Positions 7,666-14,345 of a stretch of DNA of 20,913 nt are shown here, piece after piece. Below the pieces are notes generated by a model. That model was not told the origin of the DNA, did not search any database, and worked only from the letters and a program-made list of their open reading frames with translations. The position numbers and the translations under genes were made by a program. Source of the DNA: Spirochaeta sp. (GTDB lineage Bacteria > Spirochaetota > Spirochaetia > DSM-27196 > Alkalispirochaetaceae); contig JAQIBO010000447.1 of NCBI GenBank assembly GCA_027859055.1, forward strand, positions 1 through 20,913, written 5' to 3'. Every line of letters begins with the position of its first letter. Position 1 is the stretch's first letter.

Positions 7666-7953
7666 CTATTTCCGATGCTCAAGCTTTACGATTACAACCA
7701 CGATATCGTCTTCGTTGATTGTGTAGAATAGTCGGTAGTCACCAAGTCTGTATCGAAAAAAGTCGGACCAATTTCCCCGCAGTCGTTTGATATTCGGTCC
7801 ATAGTACGGGTTTTCGCGGAGTAGCGGATAGACAAACTCAGTTACCTTTTTGTAGATCCGTTTCAAGTCTGGGTTTTTCTTCAGTTGTTTCCGGAACCCA
7901 TCGGATTCTGCGATTCTGAATCTATTCGACGATGGTGTATCGTTTGTTGGCAA
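7666..7953 (-). CDS. RelE-family toxin (mRNA interferase type)
   Basis: A 95-residue type II toxin of the RelE/YafQ fold, which acts on ribosome-bound mRNA. Family marks are FRKQLKKNPDLKRIYKKV, NPYYGPNIKRLRGNWSDFFRYRLGDYRLFYTI and the closing VVIVKLEHRK. The basic residues and the terminal His-Arg fit an active fold. Its start overlaps the end of the RHH antitoxin gene by 32 bases, the usual antitoxin-first arrangement. It ends directly at a truncated attC. Confidence 0.85.
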   Translation of the reverse strand: MPTNDTPSSNRFRIAESDGFRKQLKKNPDLKRIYKKVTEFVYPLLRENPYYGPNIKRLRGNWSDFFRYRLGDYRLFYTINEDDIVVVIVKLEHRK

Positions 7954-8164
7954 TATCGTCCCGTCCCTGATCTAATTCAGCAATCAATTCGGAATCGGTA
8001 AGAATCTCCGCCATTTCTTCATCTGAGATGAATGAATCTTCGGCAAGATACGCTACGGTCGCGTATTCGATGAAGTTGGAAATACTCCGACGTGAGCCGG
8101 TTGAAGCGGTGCGAATCAGATTATAGGTTTTGTCATCCAAACGGAGCGTTATCGTTTTTGGCAT
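7922..8164 (-). CDS. Ribbon-helix-helix antitoxin
   Basis: An 80-residue antitoxin for the adjacent RelE-type toxin. The N-terminal strand ITLRLDDKTYNLI followed by helices (SRRSISNFIEYATVAYL) is a CopG/RHH DNA-binding fold. The acidic C-terminus (SDEEMAEILTDSELIAELDQG) would wrap the toxin. An AGGAAA ribosome site lies seven bases before the ATG. Autoregulation at the upstream promoter is expected for the family. Confidence 0.82.
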   Translation of the reverse strand: MPKTITLRLDDKTYNLIRTASTGSRRSISNFIEYATVAYLAEDSFISDEEMAEILTDSELIAELDQGRDDIANKRYTIVE

Positions 8165-8188
8165 CGTTTCATTTCCTGTCTTGCTTCA

Positions 8189-8217
8189 ATTGTATTCTAT
8201 TTCATTCTATCTATCAA
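8189..8217 (-). promoter_or_regulatory. Promoter of the RHH/RelE cassette
   Basis: TTGATA and TACAAT are separated by exactly 17 bases on the minus strand and lie 24 bases before the antitoxin ATG. Two ATTCTAT repeats (plus strand) lie in the spacer and may be antitoxin-binding sites. The remaining 90 bases up to 8309 probably hold a degenerate attC, but I could not find convincing cores there. Confidence 0.6.
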
Positions 8218-8309
8218 CTTCTGTCTCTTGAATTAGTCGTGTTGGTTGACGTTCCGTCGTATTACCAAAAAGAACATCGTCGGTTTCCTGTTTGGTTGCC
8301 TCGATCTCA

Positions 8310-8669
8310 TCACACGAATTTTTCGACGGACACATCGAACAACGTCGCGAGTCTTTTTGCCATATTCTTGCTGATCGACCGTTGACCGTTTTCCATATTC
8401 GAAATGTTTTGCCGGGTCAGATTCCCGAGTCTTTCTGCCAATTGGTCCTGCGTCATCCCATGCATCTGTCGATACGCCCTTATGTTTTCCCCAGGCGTAA
8501 TCGTTTCCCGAATCGACCGATACCAGTCGCTTTTTGTCACCTCAACGAGTTCATTGTCTTCGTCTTCGATGACTTCGATCTCTCCATATTGGTCGCGCAA
8601 GAATTTCACCAGCGAACCGCCGATTTCTCCCTCAAGTCTAATATGGGGCTTTTTCACGACTACCTGCAT
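8310..8669 (-). CDS. Xre-family (HigA-like) antitoxin
   Basis: A 119-residue antitoxin partner of the upstream RelE-like toxin. The N-terminal part (LVKFLRDQYGEIEVIEDEDNELVEV) is the toxin-neutralising segment typical of this Xre subfamily. The C-terminal helix-turn-helix spans ENIRAYRQMHGMTQDQLAERLG, RQNISNMENGQRSISKNMAKRL and LFDVSVEKFV. ATG 8669 is chosen because GAGGTG lies four bases upstream. It overlaps the toxin gene by 32 bases in toxin-first order. Confidence 0.85.
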   Translation of the reverse strand: MQVVVKKPHIRLEGEIGGSLVKFLRDQYGEIEVIEDEDNELVEVTKSDWYRSIRETITPGENIRAYRQMHGMTQDQLAERLGNLTRQNISNMENGQRSISKNMAKRLATLFDVSVEKFV

Positions 8670-8922
8670 AGTACACCTCGATTTCCATCTCTCCATCTTC
8701 CACGCGCCAACATGCCACCCATGAATAGGAAAGATGACAATGGTATTCTCGATCGGATAACTTGCTGAAGTTTCGCCATTCGGATCGGATCGGGCCTCGT
8801 CTGATCAGATCCTCGACCAAATTGGCGAACAAGACTTGTTCTTTCCGTGGCATCTTTCCGACTTGTTTTTCCACCTTTCGGCGGAAGAAGACACGCCATG
8901 TTTCGTTCGGATCTTCAGGCAT
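8638..8922 (-). CDS. RelE/HigB-like toxin
   Basis: A 94-residue toxin of the RelE superfamily, of the type paired with long Xre antitoxins. The C-terminal signature YHCHLSYSWVACWRV followed by IEVYYAGSREKAPY is characteristic. The toxin is first in the operon and its promoter carries a palindromic operator. It is the first gene of the cassette whose start core lies at 9012, downstream of which an IS relic is inserted. Confidence 0.85.
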   Translation of the reverse strand: MPEDPNETWRVFFRRKVEKQVGKMPRKEQVLFANLVEDLIRRGPIRSEWRNFSKLSDREYHCHLSYSWVACWRVEDGEMEIEVYYAGSREKAPY

Positions 8923-8965
8923 CGTCTGTTGTACCGATTCCGAGTCCGATTTTCACCACGCATCG

Positions 8966-8994
8966 ATTGTAACCATTTATTGGTTATTTTGCAA
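8966..8994 (-). promoter_or_regulatory. Promoter and palindromic operator of the RelE/Xre cassette
   Basis: TTGCAA and TACAAT are separated by 17 bases on the minus strand, 43 bases before the toxin ATG. Positions 8970-8986 form a perfect inverted repeat TAACCA-TTTAT-TGGTTA that fills the spacer and reaches the -10 box. It is a likely autoregulatory site for the Xre antitoxin. Confidence 0.65.
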
Positions 8995-9011
8995 GTGTGT
9001 CTTCAACGGCG

Positions 9012-9055
9012 GTATAACTACGCGCATCACCTACGCCCTCGCAGGAGCGAAGCAA
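9012..9055 (-). other. attC-like site interrupted by IS debris
   Basis: The core GTATAAC (9012-9018) within GCGGTATAAC is identical to the core context at 11350-11358. About 40 bases later the sequence enters the IS66/IS91 repeat, and no partner arm is seen. This is consistent with an insertion that destroyed the site. Confidence 0.45.
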
Positions 9056-9297
9056 CTAGAAGGCGTCTGGTGAATGCGACTTGTTATGTGGCGCGCGGTG
9101 ACCACGCCCTCTATCTGAAGCAGGAAGCTGGTTTCGACCGTATACATTCATGTGAGCACGGCAATCTCTGTCACGACCACGGCGAGGAACCAGTACGTTC
9201 CGCGTGGTCGTAATGAGCTCGATATCATCTTTGAACGGCAGTACGCTGCCACTTGCGGCAGGTACCGCCTTGAGCGTATCCAGCAGATCGGCGAGCG
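9056..9297. repeat. Direct repeat copy 2: IS66/IS91-like junction
   Basis: Homologous to 84-350 in the same orientation, beginning at AGAAGGCGTC. The IS66-like frame on the minus strand stops immediately after HSPDAF, and its ATG has become AAG. About 36 bases are missing inside the IS91 coding part relative to copy 1. It sits inside an integron attC, so the insertion postdates assembly of the array at this point. Confidence 0.75.
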
Positions 9298-9577
9298 AAA
9301 AATGAAGTGAGTAACCAGTCATCGAGCAGTAGAACGTGCACAATTCTTCTCGCCGAGTATCTGACAAACGAGGTTCTGCTCAAGCTGCCGCATCGACAGT
9401 TCGTATTCACCGAGGATGCATTCGCGAGCAGGAAACCGTGGGTTTCCGACCAGCCATGCCGAAGGCGCTCCGTCCGTTCTTCCGTGCCTGGTCGGCCGCT
9501 GTCGCGGCCGCTCGGCTATGCGTCCGTACACGACCGTCGCCTATTCGCCGAGGTGTCTCGCATGATCCAGAGCGCGA
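9150..9577 (+). pseudogene. IS91-family transposase, multiply broken
   Basis: Recognisable pieces in order are QYVPRGRNELDIIFER, YRLERIQQIGER, LLAEYLTNEVLLKLPHRQFVFTE, PKALRPFFR and HDRRLFAEVSRMIQS. They lie in different frames, with the Cys-rich segment deleted and short insertions between them. The pieces extend further into the protein than copy 1 does. The remnant ends three bases before the oxidoreductase stop codon on the other strand. Confidence 0.75.
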
Positions 9578-9579
9578 TG

Positions 9580-10530
9580 TCATCCATCGATCATGCGGAT
9601 CGCCACACCGCCGCGTTTGTGCAGAGTTTCCACGTAGGCATGGGCCGTACCTATCTCCTCCAGCGGAAACACCCGGTCCACCGTCGGCCGGAGGCCCCCG
9701 TCGTCGACGGTCGTACGGATACGGTCCAGCCGGGGCGAGAGGAGCTGCATGCTCCCGTCGTCGATGGAGAGGATCGCCTCACCGTAGCGCCGGTTCAGCT
9801 CCTCGCGGAGAGGAGAGCTCTTGTGTTTACCCACGCAGTCCAGGACTAGGTCGTAATCCTCCAGGAGATTCACCGATGCCTCGTCGGCATAGTTGAGCGT
9901 TTTCGCGGCGCCTAGGGAGGCGACGAAGTCCCGATTCTCCTCGCTGCAGGCTGCGGTCACTTCGGTACCGAGCTGAGCGAGGTAGGGAACGGCTATGGTG
10001 CCGGTGGTGCCCGATGCCCCGTAGACGAACACGGCGTTCCCCGGCCGGGGATTCCCGCGCTCGATGACTCCCAGGGCCAGAAGACCGCCGTAGGCCGCGG
10101 CCGTGGCCTCCTCATGAGTCAGGCTCTTGGGTTTGGCGGCGATGCATCCGCGTCTCGGCGAATCCGCGTCCTTCGAACAGACATATTCGGCATAGCAGCC
10201 CAGGTGGAAGCCGGTCATGCCGTACACTTCGTCTCCTAGAGAAAACCGTTGCGTCTTCGGACCAGCGGATTCGACGACTCCTGAGAAGACGATACCCTGC
10301 ACGACCTTCCGCGGCCGGAAGATCCCCATCGCCAGGCGCAGGGGGATGTGTACTTTGAGAGGCAGCTTGAAGCCCCGGATGTAGGTGTCCGACGCGGTCA
10401 CCGCCGAGGCGTGGATGCGGACCAATATCTCGTCGTCCCTGGGAGCCGGCCGAGGCGCTTCACCGGTCTCGAAGACCTCGGGCGGACCGTATCTTCGGCA
10501 GAGCGCTGCCTTCATCAACGCTTCGCTCAT
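9580..10530 (-). CDS. MDR-superfamily NAD(P)-dependent alcohol dehydrogenase / quinone oxidoreductase
   Basis: A 316-residue medium-chain reductase. The GroES-like N-terminal domain holds EILVRIHASAVTASDTYIRG, GIVFSGVVESAG and FSLGDEVYGMTG. The Rossmann domain shows NAVFVYGASGTTGTIAVPYLAQLG, the nucleotide-binding loop. The closing FPLEEIGTAHAYVETLHKRGGVAIRMI is typical of zinc-independent quinone oxidoreductase-like members. The substrate is unknown. The start is uncertain: ATG 10530 has AGGAGG only one base away, and ATG 10515 is too far from it. It follows the PIN toxin gene by 46 bases and is GC-richer than the TA genes. It may be a second cassette gene or have arrived with the adjacent IS91 relic. 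Confidence 0.8.
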   Translation of the reverse strand: MSEALMKAALCRRYGPPEVFETGEAPRPAPRDDEILVRIHASAVTASDTYIRGFKLPLKVHIPLRLAMGIFRPRKVVQGIVFSGVVESAGPKTQRFSLGDEVYGMTGFHLGCYAEYVCSKDADSPRRGCIAAKPKSLTHEEATAAAYGGLLALGVIERGNPRPGNAVFVYGASGTTGTIAVPYLAQLGTEVTAACSEENRDFVASLGAAKTLNYADEASVNLLEDYDLVLDCVGKHKSSPLREELNRRYGEAILSIDDGSMQLLSPRLDRIRTTVDDGGLRPTVDRVFPLEEIGTAHAYVETLHKRGGVAIRMIDG

Positions 10531-10576
10531 CTCATTCCTCCTCTGACCGCGAAAATTCATTGGTACCCGCATCCAT

Positions 10577-10984
10577 TCACGATCCTTCTGCTTTTTCCCT
10601 AACGATTTCGACAAATTGGCGTGGGGTCATTATCCATTTTTCGTCTGGAAAATGAGCAATGTTTCCCGTAATCAAATACTCCGCGTGGCCGGTAATTGCG
10701 ATGTCATAGAATACTTGGTCGTCTGGATCGGTAGTCGTCTTTGCAGCTGGTGTTGTCACAATGTGTTCAGATTCGTGGCGGATGAATGACATAAAATCAG
10801 CAATTGCTTCAGGATCGAAACCAAATTTGCTCCGTCCGAGCACCGTTTCATATTCTGATAGCACCGCCTCATTCACAAGCATTCGAATCGTTTCAGATAT
10901 CACCAAATTCAAAACCATTGCTGGCGGGGTTCCCGCTTTCAGTAATCCTGAGACGATCACGTTTGTGTCGACAACAACGCGCAT
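10577..10984 (-). CDS. PIN-domain toxin (VapC-like, COG1569 type)
   Basis: A 135-residue PIN-domain ribonuclease. Acidic active-site residues appear in MRVVVDTNVIVSGLL (first Asp), NEAVLSEYETVL (Glu), TTTDPDDQVFYDIAI (Asp-Asp) and the closing YLITGNIAHFP segment. This is the PIN subfamily usually paired with Phd/YefM antitoxins, and one lies six bases upstream. It is the toxin of the cassette that starts at the 11352 core. Confidence 0.85.
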   Translation of the reverse strand: MRVVVDTNVIVSGLLKAGTPPAMVLNLVISETIRMLVNEAVLSEYETVLGRSKFGFDPEAIADFMSFIRHESEHIVTTPAAKTTTDPDDQVFYDIAITGHAEYLITGNIAHFPDEKWIMTPRQFVEIVREKAEGS

Positions 10985-10990
10985 GGTCGA

Positions 10991-11284
10991 TCACCGTTGG
11001 TCTTTGTTCTTCGATCGAGTCTCCGCGATTTCACGTTCAACTTCCTGGTCGGACAACATGTCGGTTCCGTTTTTTCGGGCATCGAATTGAAGCTTTTCAA
11101 TTGCCGATGCCGCCCTTGCTTTTCGAACAGCGCGAAGAGTAGATTCCATATTCTGATCGGATACCGGGGTGAGTAATGCAACCGGTTTTCCGTTATTTGT
11201 GATGATCATTTCTTTCTCCGCTGGAAGATCTTTCCAAACCTTCGCCGGAGATGACCGCAAATCTCGAACCGTAATAAATTTCAT
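10991..11284 (-). CDS. Phd/YefM-family antitoxin
   Basis: A 97-residue antitoxin for the adjacent PIN toxin. The N-terminal fold MKFITVRDLRSSPAKVW, then EMIITNNGKPVALLTPV, is the Phd/YefM DNA-binding module. The charged C-terminus (LSDQEVEREIAETRSKNKDQR) is the toxin-binding tail. A ribosome site AAGAGG precedes the ATG by nine bases. Confidence 0.85.
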   Translation of the reverse strand: MKFITVRDLRSSPAKVWKDLPAEKEMIITNNGKPVALLTPVSDQNMESTLRAVRKARAASAIEKLQFDARKNGTDMLSDQEVEREIAETRSKNKDQR

Positions 11285-11304
11285 GGTTCGTACCTCTTAT
11301 GATA

Positions 11305-11333
11305 ATGATACACATTAGAGTCTCATTTGTCAC
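11305..11333 (-). promoter_or_regulatory. Promoter of the Phd/PIN cassette
   Basis: GTGACA and TATCAT are separated by 17 bases on the minus strand, 20 bases before the Phd-type ATG. It lies within the first 50 bases of the cassette, just inside the core at 11352. Confidence 0.5.
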
Positions 11334-11351
11334 TCGCTGTTCTTGGGTGCG

Positions 11352-11477
11352 GTATAACGCTGAGTTCAGCTGCCGGCTGCGGCCCGAGCGATAGCGAGGG
11401 ATTGGCGCGCTTGTTGCGGGCGAATCCAAGCAACAAGCGTGACAAGAGCAACGGTCATTTGAAACGCCTTGTTATCC
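11352..11477 (-). other. attC site of the RHH/PIN cassette
   Basis: A 126-base imperfect palindrome flanked by GTATAAC (11352-11358) and GTTATCC (11471-11477). Near the centre TTGGCGCGCTTGTTGCG pairs with AGCAACAAGCGTGACAA. The GTTATCC core is the reverse complement of GGATAAC at 12313, where this cassette begins. It shares the CGAGCG...GCGAGGGATTGGC block with the sites at 7587 and 13755. Confidence 0.75.
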
Positions 11478-11484
11478 CTCTTTT

Positions 11485-11898
11485 CTACACGGGGAATATG
11501 TTGTTGATGTGTTCCTTGTCGGTTGTTCGATATACGTAGAAATCCGAATCGATGGAGATGATGTCCCGAATACCGAGTTGCTCTGCTGCGACGACAAGGG
11601 TGGCGTCCGCAAGGTCCATGGGCACGTCGTCGTACTTCTTTGTCAGGTCGATGATTCTTCGAACGGCAGAAAGGTCTACCTCGAACAATTCTAGCCCACC
11701 ACGATAGACCCACTCAAGCACGGCAAGCTGCGCCCGATTGTCAAAGTCGAGCATATGACTTGCTTCCGTTATCACGGGCCACGTAGTTACGAGGTGGAAG
11801 GCTTGTTCTTTGAGAAACCGGGTGATCTGAGAGTGAAACCTGTCGCTCTTGTCGAAGAGGGCGATAATCGGCCCGGCGTCAATGAGAGTGCTTTTCAC
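11485..11898 (-). CDS. PIN-domain toxin (VapC family)
   Basis: A 137-residue PIN ribonuclease. Acidic residues are in STLIDAGPIIALFDKSD, VITEASHML, VPMDLADATLVVAAEQLG and ISIDSDFYVYR, giving the usual D-E-D-D set. Its start overlaps the RHH antitoxin gene by 20 bases. The stop lies eight bases before the attC. Confidence 0.85.
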   Translation of the reverse strand: MKSTLIDAGPIIALFDKSDRFHSQITRFLKEQAFHLVTTWPVITEASHMLDFDNRAQLAVLEWVYRGGLELFEVDLSAVRRIIDLTKKYDDVPMDLADATLVVAAEQLGIRDIISIDSDFYVYRTTDKEHINNIFPV

Positions 11899-12127
11899 CG
11901 AGTTTCTGCTTTATACGTTGTTTGTGTTTAGCTGAGCGATCGGTGTCCCCAGACTCGCCTATGCCGAACAGGTCTTCTCCGAGTTCGAACGACGAATGTC
12001 GCTGGGCATGGGACGCCACATAGGTGCGAAGCGCGTCTTTGATTATCTCAGACTTAGTGCGGTGTTCAGTAGCTGCGAGTCGATCTACCTCCGCTTCCAA
12101 GTCATCAGGAAGTCGTACCGTAAGCAT
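11879..12127 (-). CDS. Ribbon-helix-helix antitoxin (CopG family)
   Basis: An 82-residue antitoxin partner of the PIN toxin. The N-terminal MLTVRLPDDLEAEVDRLAAT, then RTKSEIIKDALRTYV, is a textbook RHH DNA-binding fold; the C-terminus is charged and likely disordered. A GGAG ribosome site lies seven bases before the ATG. A spaced ATTAC/GTAAT inverted repeat (about 12140-12161) upstream may be its operator. No further gene is seen from there to the attC at 12313. Confidence 0.82.
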   Translation of the reverse strand: MLTVRLPDDLEAEVDRLAATEHRTKSEIIKDALRTYVASHAQRHSSFELGEDLFGIGESGDTDRSAKHKQRIKQKLGEKHSH

Positions 12128-12312
12128 GGCTGGTCTCCGTATTACAAAGTGTATTGCGTAATCGGCCGCCTTAGCAAGAGAATTCTTCCGCGAAAACGCT
12201 GGTATGTAGTCTCTTTAGTTCAGCGAGCCCTCTTGGCCCAATCTCATGGCCGAGGTGGCATTGCCATGCGACCAGACACGATTGAAACCTAACTCGAGCC
12301 GGGCAAAAGCAG

Positions 12313-12389
12313 GGATAACGGCGACGATCAGGCGTTGAAGGTGGCGCGTCCGCGCGCCATTTTCAATCGCCTGGATTGTCTTGTTCTGC
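12313..12389 (-). other. attC site of the ParE cassette
   Basis: A 77-base palindrome. GACGATCAGGCG and CGCCTGGATTGTC form the outer stem and GGCGCG/CGCGCC the tip near 12350. Cores are GGATAAC (12313-12319) and GTTCTGC (12383-12389). GTTCTGC is the reverse complement of GCAGAAC at the cassette start (12955). The site overlaps the last codons of the ParE-like gene. Confidence 0.7.
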
Positions 12390-12686
12390 CTCTCGGATTC
12401 TGTTTTGCCAGTACAAAGGGCGCCGCTTGCAGTGTGCAATTGCCAGAATCCAAACGTGTCTGTTCTCGTATGCGTAGACAACGAGGTAGGGGAAACGGTG
12501 AGTGAGATATCTGCGTGTACCGTCTTCACGCAGCGGCCAGCGCTCCGGGTGTTCGGCGACGGCTTGTACAGACCGCTCGATTTCGATCTCGAAATCGAGC
12601 CCAAGGCCTGTGGCTTTCTCTTCGTAATACGCGACGGCCTCCCAAAGCTCTACTTCCGCTTCATGGAAGATCGTGACGTCTGTCAT
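12363..12686 (-). CDS. ParE/RelE-superfamily toxin
   Basis: A 107-residue toxin. Family signatures are FHEAEVELWEAVAYYEEKATGLGLDFEIEIER, then HPERWPLREDGTRRYLTHRFPYLVVYAYE and ILAIAHCKRRPLYWQNR. ParE-type members poison gyrase and RelE-type members cleave mRNA; the target here cannot be assigned. It overlaps the antitoxin stop as ATGA. The last codons lie inside the attC. Confidence 0.87.
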   Translation of the reverse strand: MTDVTIFHEAEVELWEAVAYYEEKATGLGLDFEIEIERSVQAVAEHPERWPLREDGTRRYLTHRFPYLVVYAYENRHVWILAIAHCKRRPLYWQNRIREAEQDNPGD

Positions 12687-12910
12687 GAATATTTGGCCCT
12701 GATATCCGCGAAGACCTCAGCCGCCGGGCGGCCAGAGGCGGTACCCTCCCGCACCATGCTGAGCCGGCGCTGAATTTCAGTCTCCTGTGCCGGACTCAAA
12801 TCGTACTCGTTTGGATCGTCGAGACTCAGGATTAGCTCGTGAGCCAAGCTTGCTCGCTCGCTCGCCGATAGCGCCATGACTTCGTTACGCATCTTTTCGA
12901 CCGTGGTCAT
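12683..12910 (-). CDS. Addiction-module antitoxin (TIGR02574 / PF09720 type)
   Basis: A 75-residue antitoxin. The sequence MALSASERASLAHELILSLD, then EIQRRLSMVREG and SGRPAAEVFADIRAKY, is typical of the small addiction-module family paired with ParE-like toxins. The ATG at 12910 is chosen. It lies exactly at the predicted transcription start of the upstream promoter, so the message may be leaderless; no ribosome site is visible. Confidence 0.83.
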   Translation of the reverse strand: MTTVEKMRNEVMALSASERASLAHELILSLDDPNEYDLSPAQETEIQRRLSMVREGTASGRPAAEVFADIRAKYS

Positions 12911-12916
12911 GCTCAA

Positions 12917-12945
12917 ATAGTACCCCCGCTGGCAACCGCCGTCAA
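12917..12945 (-). promoter_or_regulatory. Promoter of the addiction-module cassette (predicted leaderless)
   Basis: TTGACG and TACTAT are separated by 17 bases on the minus strand. The -10 box ends six bases before the ATG at 12910, so transcription should start at or next to the start codon. Confidence 0.6.
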
Positions 12946-12954
12946 TTCTCCTAT

Positions 12955-13013
12955 GCAGAACGACGCGCTTGACGCGCGAGCAAATGCGAGTCGCTTCGAA
13001 GCGCTTGTTCTAC
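12955..13013 (-). other. attC site of the HigBA-2 cassette (short form)
   Basis: A 59-base imperfect hairpin flanked by GCAGAAC (12955-12961) and GTTCTAC (13007-13013); the GACGCGCTT and AAGCGCTT arms pair. GTTCTAC is the reverse complement of GTAGAAC at 13755, the start of this cassette. It is about half the length of the others in the array. Confidence 0.65.
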
Positions 13014-13039
13014 GTGTTCATGCTTCGCTCACCACTTGT

Positions 13040-13342
13040 TCAGGCAGATACGCGAATCGGATGAATCTTCTCCAATTCCGGTTCCATTTCCGGTTTCCGA
13101 TTCCGCACATCAATGCTTGCCTGGAGGTTGATCCAGAATCGCTCGCTCGTACCGAACAACCTGGACAACCGCAACGCCATGTCCGTAGTCAGACGCCGTT
13201 TTCCATGTACGAGATCCAATACCGTGCTCGTCGAGACGTGCAGCTCCTTCGACAAGCGATAGGGCGTCATCTCCAGCGGCCGCAAAAACTCTTCTTCCAG
13301 TATCTCACCGATCGTTGGCGTTGGAATCGTGTCTGTCATCAT
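13040..13342 (-). CDS. higA: HigA-family Xre antitoxin
   Basis: A 100-residue antitoxin. Signature segments are GEILEEEFLRPLEMTPYRLSK, VSTSTVLDLVHGKRRLTTDMALRLSRLFG and ERFWINLQASID, diagnostic of HigA/VapI-type Xre proteins. GAGGAG lies five bases before ATG 13342. It is second in the operon, 14 bases after the HigB stop. Confidence 0.9.
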   Translation of the reverse strand: MMTDTIPTPTIGEILEEEFLRPLEMTPYRLSKELHVSTSTVLDLVHGKRRLTTDMALRLSRLFGTSERFWINLQASIDVRNRKPEMEPELEKIHPIRVSA

Positions 13343-13356
13343 CTCATCTCCTCAGG

Positions 13357-13644
13357 TCAATGATAATCTTCTATGCCGACATCTAATGCATCGCCGTTCT
13401 CGAAACGAAAGCAAATCCGCCATTGCCGGTTAATCCGGATGGAGTATTCTCCCGATCTCGCCCCACTCAACTTCTCGAGTCTGTTCGACGGTGGAGCTGC
13501 TAAGTCTGAAACAGTATCAGCGCTATCGATCATCATCATCTTGACCAATGCCCGCATCTGGATCTCCGGCGGGATCCTTTTTGATCGGCTCTGTCCATAT
13601 ATCTGCTCGGTTTCTTTATCCTTGAATGACCGGATCACACGCAT
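13357..13644 (-). CDS. higB: HigB-family toxin
   Basis: A 95-residue ribosome-dependent mRNA interferase. Segments are IRSFKDKETEQIYG, RRALVKMMMID-like helix residues, APPSNRLEKLSG, YSIRINRQWRICFRFENGDA and the closing DVGIEDYH, the hallmark of HigB. ATG 13644 is given. However, the promoter's -10 box ends right at this ATG, so the in-frame GTG at 13638 (VIRSFKDKE) may be the real leaderless start. It is toxin-first with HigA downstream. Confidence 0.88.
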   Translation of the reverse strand: MRVIRSFKDKETEQIYGQSRSKRIPPEIQMRALVKMMMIDSADTVSDLAAPPSNRLEKLSGARSGEYSIRINRQWRICFRFENGDALDVGIEDYH

Positions 13645-13673
13645 ACTATACGCGATACAGATATATCTGTAAA
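13645..13673 (-). promoter_or_regulatory. Promoter and perfect operator of the HigBA-2 cassette
   Basis: TTTACA and TATAGT are separated by 17 bases on the minus strand. Positions 13656-13671 are a perfect 16-bp palindrome, TACAGATATATCTGTA, lying between the two boxes. It is a likely HigA-binding autoregulatory site. Confidence 0.7.
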
Positions 13674-13754
13674 GCAGATATTCCTTTGTTTGAGATTCTT
13701 TGGTCAACCACCGTCACGTATTGCCGTGATGCTGCTTATGCACTTTGTGAGGAC

Positions 13755-13871
13755 GTAGAACGCAGAGGTGACCACACATTTTGACCCGAGCGACGCGAGG
13801 GATTGGCACGTGTTTTTGCGTATGCGAAAACCGTGACAAGAAAAATGTTGTAGTCCACCGAATTGTTAGAT
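13755..13871 (-). other. attC site of the RES/Xre cassette
   Basis: A 117-base imperfect palindrome flanked by GTAGAAC (13755-13761) and GTTAGAT (13865-13871, exact GTTRRRY). ATTGGCACGTGTTTTT pairs with GAAAACCGTGACAAG near the tip, and GGTGACCACACATTTT pairs with the ATGTTGTAGTCCACC arm. GTTAGAT is the reverse complement of ATCTAAC at 14838, where the cassette begins. Confidence 0.75.
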
Positions 13872-13880
13872 GGCATTGTT

Positions 13881-14345
13881 CTATTTCCGGTCAATCAGTC
13901 GATCGTCAAAAATAACGGGTTCGATTGACGCAATAGTAATCTGTCGAGACATTTTATGTTGCGGGTTTATCAGAATATTCCATTCACCGTGTACAACAGC
14001 AGATGGTACGCGCAATAGTAGACTCTTTCTTTTTTCTATCCATTCTTTTCCCAATTGTGCTAATTCTTTCAATGGAGGGCTTTTCCGCCAATCTTCCGGA
14101 AGCGTTTCTAGTTCAACTTGTTCCCTTTCCGAATCTTCAGGTAGCCGTATCTCCGCAAGATATATGTCAGTCGGAACCAGTGCCATCGGCATGTGTACTA
14201 GAAACCCGACTGTTGCCAATGCTCTATTCTCGGCCGTATATACGACTACCGTTCCTTTCGGATTCCATCGTCCTCCATATAGTCGTGCCCCTTCACCGGT
14301 GAGGTCCTCTATATATTTGCGCTTCGCTATCCTATAGACCGTCAT
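13881..14345 (-). CDS. RES-domain toxin
   Basis: A 154-residue toxin. RES-family toxins break down cellular NAD+. Visible marks are VYRIAKRKY (Arg5), RLYGGRWNPKGTVVVYTAENRALA (21-44) with GGRWN and VYTA, and LRVPSAVVHGEWNILINPQH (Ser115), the conserved Arg/Ser context of the family. The ATG at 14345 shares one base with the antitoxin stop. It sits directly before its attC. Confidence 0.9.
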   Translation of the reverse strand: MTVYRIAKRKYIEDLTGEGARLYGGRWNPKGTVVVYTAENRALATVGFLVHMPMALVPTDIYLAEIRLPEDSEREQVELETLPEDWRKSPPLKELAQLGKEWIEKRKSLLLRVPSAVVHGEWNILINPQHKMSRQITIASIEPVIFDDRLIDRK

